This document shows, piece by piece, positions 61,873-64,000 of a stretch of DNA of 64,000 bases. The notes below the pieces were generated by a model. That model was not told where the DNA came from. It saw only the letters and a program-made list of their open reading frames with translations, and did not search any database. Every line of letters begins with the position of its first letter. The first letter of the stretch is position 1. The stretch lies in NCBI GenBank assembly GCA_016928775.1, contig JAFGKD010000090.1, positions 19,293 to 83,292 on the forward strand, read 5' to 3'. Origin of the DNA: Candidatus Zhuqueibacterota bacterium. Lineage in GTDB: Bacteria > Zhuqueibacterota > Zhuqueibacteria > Residuimicrobiales > Krinioviventaceae. Both the position numbers and the translations under genes were made by a program.

Positions 61873-63603
61873 CTACTTTATAAATTCCGCATCAAATTTG
61901 TCAACGATCAGCTTGACTATTTCATCTTCTCGCTCAAGTTTTTCAAACTCGGCTTTTTTATCGATCCTGGCTGGCGATTTTCGAACGTGAGCCAATTTTT
62001 CTTTTTCAACCTTGATACAATTTATTTTCAGCCGGGTGCCTACTACCTCTTCGATAATCTCCTCAATCACCGACGCTTGTCGTTCCACCGAGGCGATATG
62101 AAAGCCATTCCTGTCGTCAAAAGCCAGCTCAACCTGAACGCCTTCAACTCGAGTCGGCCACCCTTCGGTCAATAACGAACCGAGAGCGATCTTTTTTCTT
62201 TTGACGCGCTCGATGACCGTTGGCCATTTTTTTTCAATTTCCTCGAGTGGGAGGAATGGCGCCGAATCGATGTCGTGACTCTTGCTGCTCTCCTCGTGCT
62301 GTTTCGCTTCAAATCGGACGTTTTCCTGTTTTCCACTTGAAGAAAACTCTTGTTGTGGTGGAGTGTGGGTGACCGGGGCAAATGGACGGCTGGTTTCTGA
62401 AATGGCGTTCGACGTGTCAATTCGAACCGACCGGGCACCATGTGAGCCAGGCGGTGCTATAACATCACTTTTTTTTTTAGCTTCTCGAACTTCCGAGAGC
62501 AGCTCGGATAATTGAACGCTCTTTGTAAGCTTTATCATCCGGATGAGCGCCATCTCCAGGTGGAGTCTGGCATTTGCACTTTTGCGGATGAGATTTTCAG
62601 CATCCGAGGAAATTTTGATGAGTCGAAGCAAATCTTCAATTTCAAAGATGTGAGCCTCGGCCATATAGCGCTGCGCATGCTCTTCCGCGACGTTGAGCTC
62701 AGTTTTTTCTGTCGATTTGGCGACCATAAAGTTGCGCAGATGCTCGGATAAGCCAATGAGAAACTCATTAAAATCATAGCCCTCGGAAAAGATGTGCTGT
62801 ACGAGCTCGATACCGCCCTGTACATCGTTTGATTGAATCAGGTCCGTCACCTTAAAGAACAGCTCTTGACCGATTATACCCAGCAGATTGGTTGTGTCTT
62901 CCGCTGTGATAGAGGTGCCGGAAAAAGCAATGATTTGATCCAGGATACTCTCCGCATCACGCATGCTGCCATCGCCTTTAGTGGCGATCAGACGCAGGGA
63001 TTCGTCATCAATCGAGATGCCCTCTTTTTCGCACAATTCAGTCAATAAGGCGATGATACGTTTGGTTGTAATACGTTTGAAATCGAAGCGCTGGCAGCGC
63101 GACAAAATAGTGGCCGGGACTTTGTGTGGTTCAGTAGTGGCAAATATGAACAGAACCCGCGGCGGCGGTTCCTCGAGTGTCTTCAAGAGGGCATTAAAGG
63201 CTTCATTGGTGAGCATGTGCACTTCATCAATGATGTGAACACGGTACTTGCCCGGGTTGGGGGAATAGCGCAGGCTTTCGCGCAGATTGCGTACTTCATC
63301 GATACCACGATTCGAGGCGCCGTCGATTTCCAGGACATCGAGGCTTCGGCTCTCGTTCACCTCGATGCAGGATGAGCATTCGTTGCACGGCCGGGTTGTT
63401 GGGCCATGATCACAGTTAATGGCTTTTGACAAAATTCGCGCAATGGTGGTTTTGCCAACGCCACGCGGTCCGGTGAACAGGTAGGCGTTGGCCAATCGAT
63501 TTTGCTCAATCGCATTTTGCAGTGTTTTTGTGACGTGTTCCTGTCCGACGACGTCTTCAAAAAACATGGGGCGATATTTTCGTGCCAGGACCAAGTATGA
63601 CAT
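61873..63603 (-). CDS. dnaX: DNA polymerase III subunit gamma/tau
   Basis: DnaX is the clamp-loader ATPase. The 576-residue protein has Walker A GPRGVGKTT, a zinc module (Cys at CDHGPTTRPCNECSSC), the DEVHML box, the sensor ATTEPHKVP and a three-domain clamp-loader core to about 365, then a low-complexity linker and a tau-like C-terminus. No slippery A-run suggesting a programmed gamma frameshift caught my eye. It lies 39 nt after the SRP RNA 3' end. Confidence 0.96.
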   Translation of the reverse strand: MSYLVLARKYRPMFFEDVVGQEHVTKTLQNAIEQNRLANAYLFTGPRGVGKTTIARILSKAINCDHGPTTRPCNECSSCIEVNESRSLDVLEIDGASNRGIDEVRNLRESLRYSPNPGKYRVHIIDEVHMLTNEAFNALLKTLEEPPPRVLFIFATTEPHKVPATILSRCQRFDFKRITTKRIIALLTELCEKEGISIDDESLRLIATKGDGSMRDAESILDQIIAFSGTSITAEDTTNLLGIIGQELFFKVTDLIQSNDVQGGIELVQHIFSEGYDFNEFLIGLSEHLRNFMVAKSTEKTELNVAEEHAQRYMAEAHIFEIEDLLRLIKISSDAENLIRKSANARLHLEMALIRMIKLTKSVQLSELLSEVREAKKKSDVIAPPGSHGARSVRIDTSNAISETSRPFAPVTHTPPQQEFSSSGKQENVRFEAKQHEESSKSHDIDSAPFLPLEEIEKKWPTVIERVKRKKIALGSLLTEGWPTRVEGVQVELAFDDRNGFHIASVERQASVIEEIIEEVVGTRLKINCIKVEKEKLAHVRKSPARIDKKAEFEKLEREDEIVKLIVDKFDAEFIK

Positions 63604-63642
63604 AGTGGAAAACTCGGTTTAGAAATAACCTCGTATATTCGT

Positions 63643-63919
63643 AAAAAAAGGCTGTGCACCCACCCTCGATTCCTTTGTTCTTTTGCCGCATGACCAGCCA
63701 ACTCCAGCCAAGAGATCCTGCGGCACATGGATTATGTACTTACCGCTGCTACCTTCCGGTCCTGACGGGGTTGGGCACGCCTCCATTGCGTAGGGCTTGA
63801 ACCATCAACATCGCTTATTCACGCGAACAAAAAAATAAGCAAACCTCATGATGGGCATCGATCCTGCTGTAGCGGGTTGCAGGTTACAGGGCACCGCTAG
63901 CTCCCCATCTAGCACAGCC
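63643..63919 (-). ncRNA. ffs: Large signal recognition particle RNA with Alu and S domains
   Basis: The S-domain core GTCAGGACCGGAAGGTAGCAGC-type loop lies at 63766-63745 on the minus strand and carries the GGAA tetraloop and the asymmetric loop that binds Ffh. About 120 nt upstream, GTGCCCTGTAACC (TGTAAC at 63888-63883) with flanking GCTAGCGG and CCCGCTACAGC is the Alu-domain pattern of archaeal and large bacterial SRP RNAs. The ends close on each other: GGCTGTGC at 63919-63912 pairs with GCACAGCC at 63657-63650, after which seven T follow, giving a natural end. Total length is about 270 nt. It stands between tRNA-Ala and dnaX, the usual ffs place. Confidence 0.88.
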
Positions 63920-63927
63920 ATTGTTTG

Positions 63928-64000
63928 TGGAGCCGAGGAGATTCGAACTCCCGACCTGTACGTTGCGAACGTACCGCTCTCCCAGCTGAGCTACGGCCCC
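63928..64000 (-). tRNA. tRNA-Ala (anticodon CGC)
   Basis: The 73-nt cloverleaf is complete: 7-bp acceptor with the G3:U70 pair that marks tRNA-Ala, D-stem GCTC/GAGC, anticodon stem GTACG/CGTAC with loop TTCGCAA (anticodon CGC, decoding GCG), T-arm with TTCGAAT and discriminator A73. CCA is not encoded. Its 5' end is the last base of the window. The SRP RNA starts 8 nt after its 3' end. Confidence 0.96.

Noticed and set aside
61489..62175. A 228-codon plus-strand frame across ebfC and dnaX
   Set aside because: It is antisense to two certain genes and rich in Phe and His, as expected from an antisense shadow.
1..64000. CRISPR arrays, insertion sequences, integrases, prophage genes or toxin-antitoxin pairs
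   Set aside because: No regularly spaced repeats, transposase motifs or phage proteins were seen on either strand.

Overview
The window is a stretch of bacterial chromosome, almost wholly coding. It fits a Gram-negative member of the FCB superphylum outside classical Bacteroidetes, possibly a Calditrichota- or KSB1-like lineage. Support for FCB: two secreted proteins end in a NYPNPFN-type C-terminal sorting domain of the kind recognised by type IX secretion; a bacterial group II GGGP synthase is present; folP sits next to cdaA; and there are heptose genes for LPS. Against Bacteroidetes proper: genes carry strong purine-rich Shine-Dalgarno sites, and several promoters have the classical TTGACA-N17-TATAAT shape. 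The phylum call is inference; no database was searched.

Layout. 1-3.5 kb (minus): a partial DUF4412-like exported protein, then mutL-miaA. 3.6-5.5 kb (plus): a broken enolase-superfamily gene and a secreted sorting-domain protein. 5.6-10.6 kb (minus): a membrane-Nudix fusion and dnaG-phosphoesterase-alr. 10.8-14.4 kb (plus): a long-chain acyl-CoA ligase and a secreted propeller-like protein. 14.7-25.8 kb: heptose adenylyltransferase (minus), then a long plus run of epimerase-tilS-hpt-ftsH-folP-cdaA-Ntn-like protein-adenylate cyclase-lyxose isomerase, ending with a cold-shock gene that has its own promoter, leader and terminator.

25.9-63.6 kb is all minus strand: a 2-hydroxyacyl-CoA dehydratase-type activase operon with an exported C26 amidotransferase inside it; a subtilase and a flavin reductase; rnr; phosphomannomutase; prmC-prfA-yqhQ; rpmE-rho with a clear terminator; an orphan MalK-type ATPase; folC with a secreted propeller protein; an NtrC-type regulator; hflX; a BatA-like protein; gmhA and a CpsB-like phosphatase; GGGP synthase; alaS; a trans-sulfuration enzyme; recX-recA-thpR-cinA-pgpA; and recR-ebfC-dnaX. 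The window closes with a large SRP RNA that has an Alu domain, and a tRNA-Ala(CGC) only 8 nt upstream of it.

Most genes are housekeeping: repair and replication (mutL, dnaG, recA/X/R, dnaX), translation and its control (miaA, tilS, prfA, prmC, alaS, rpmE, hflX, rnr), envelope (alr, gmhA, rfaE2, epimerase, pgpA, cpsB) and cofactors (folP, folC). The less ordinary content is the activase/C26/dehydratase operon, the neighbouring c-di-AMP and cAMP synthesis genes with a nucleophile-less Ntn-like protein between them, the membrane-Nudix fusion, the ether-lipid gene and the tRNA-SRP RNA tandem. I saw no CRISPR array, insertion sequence, prophage or defence island.
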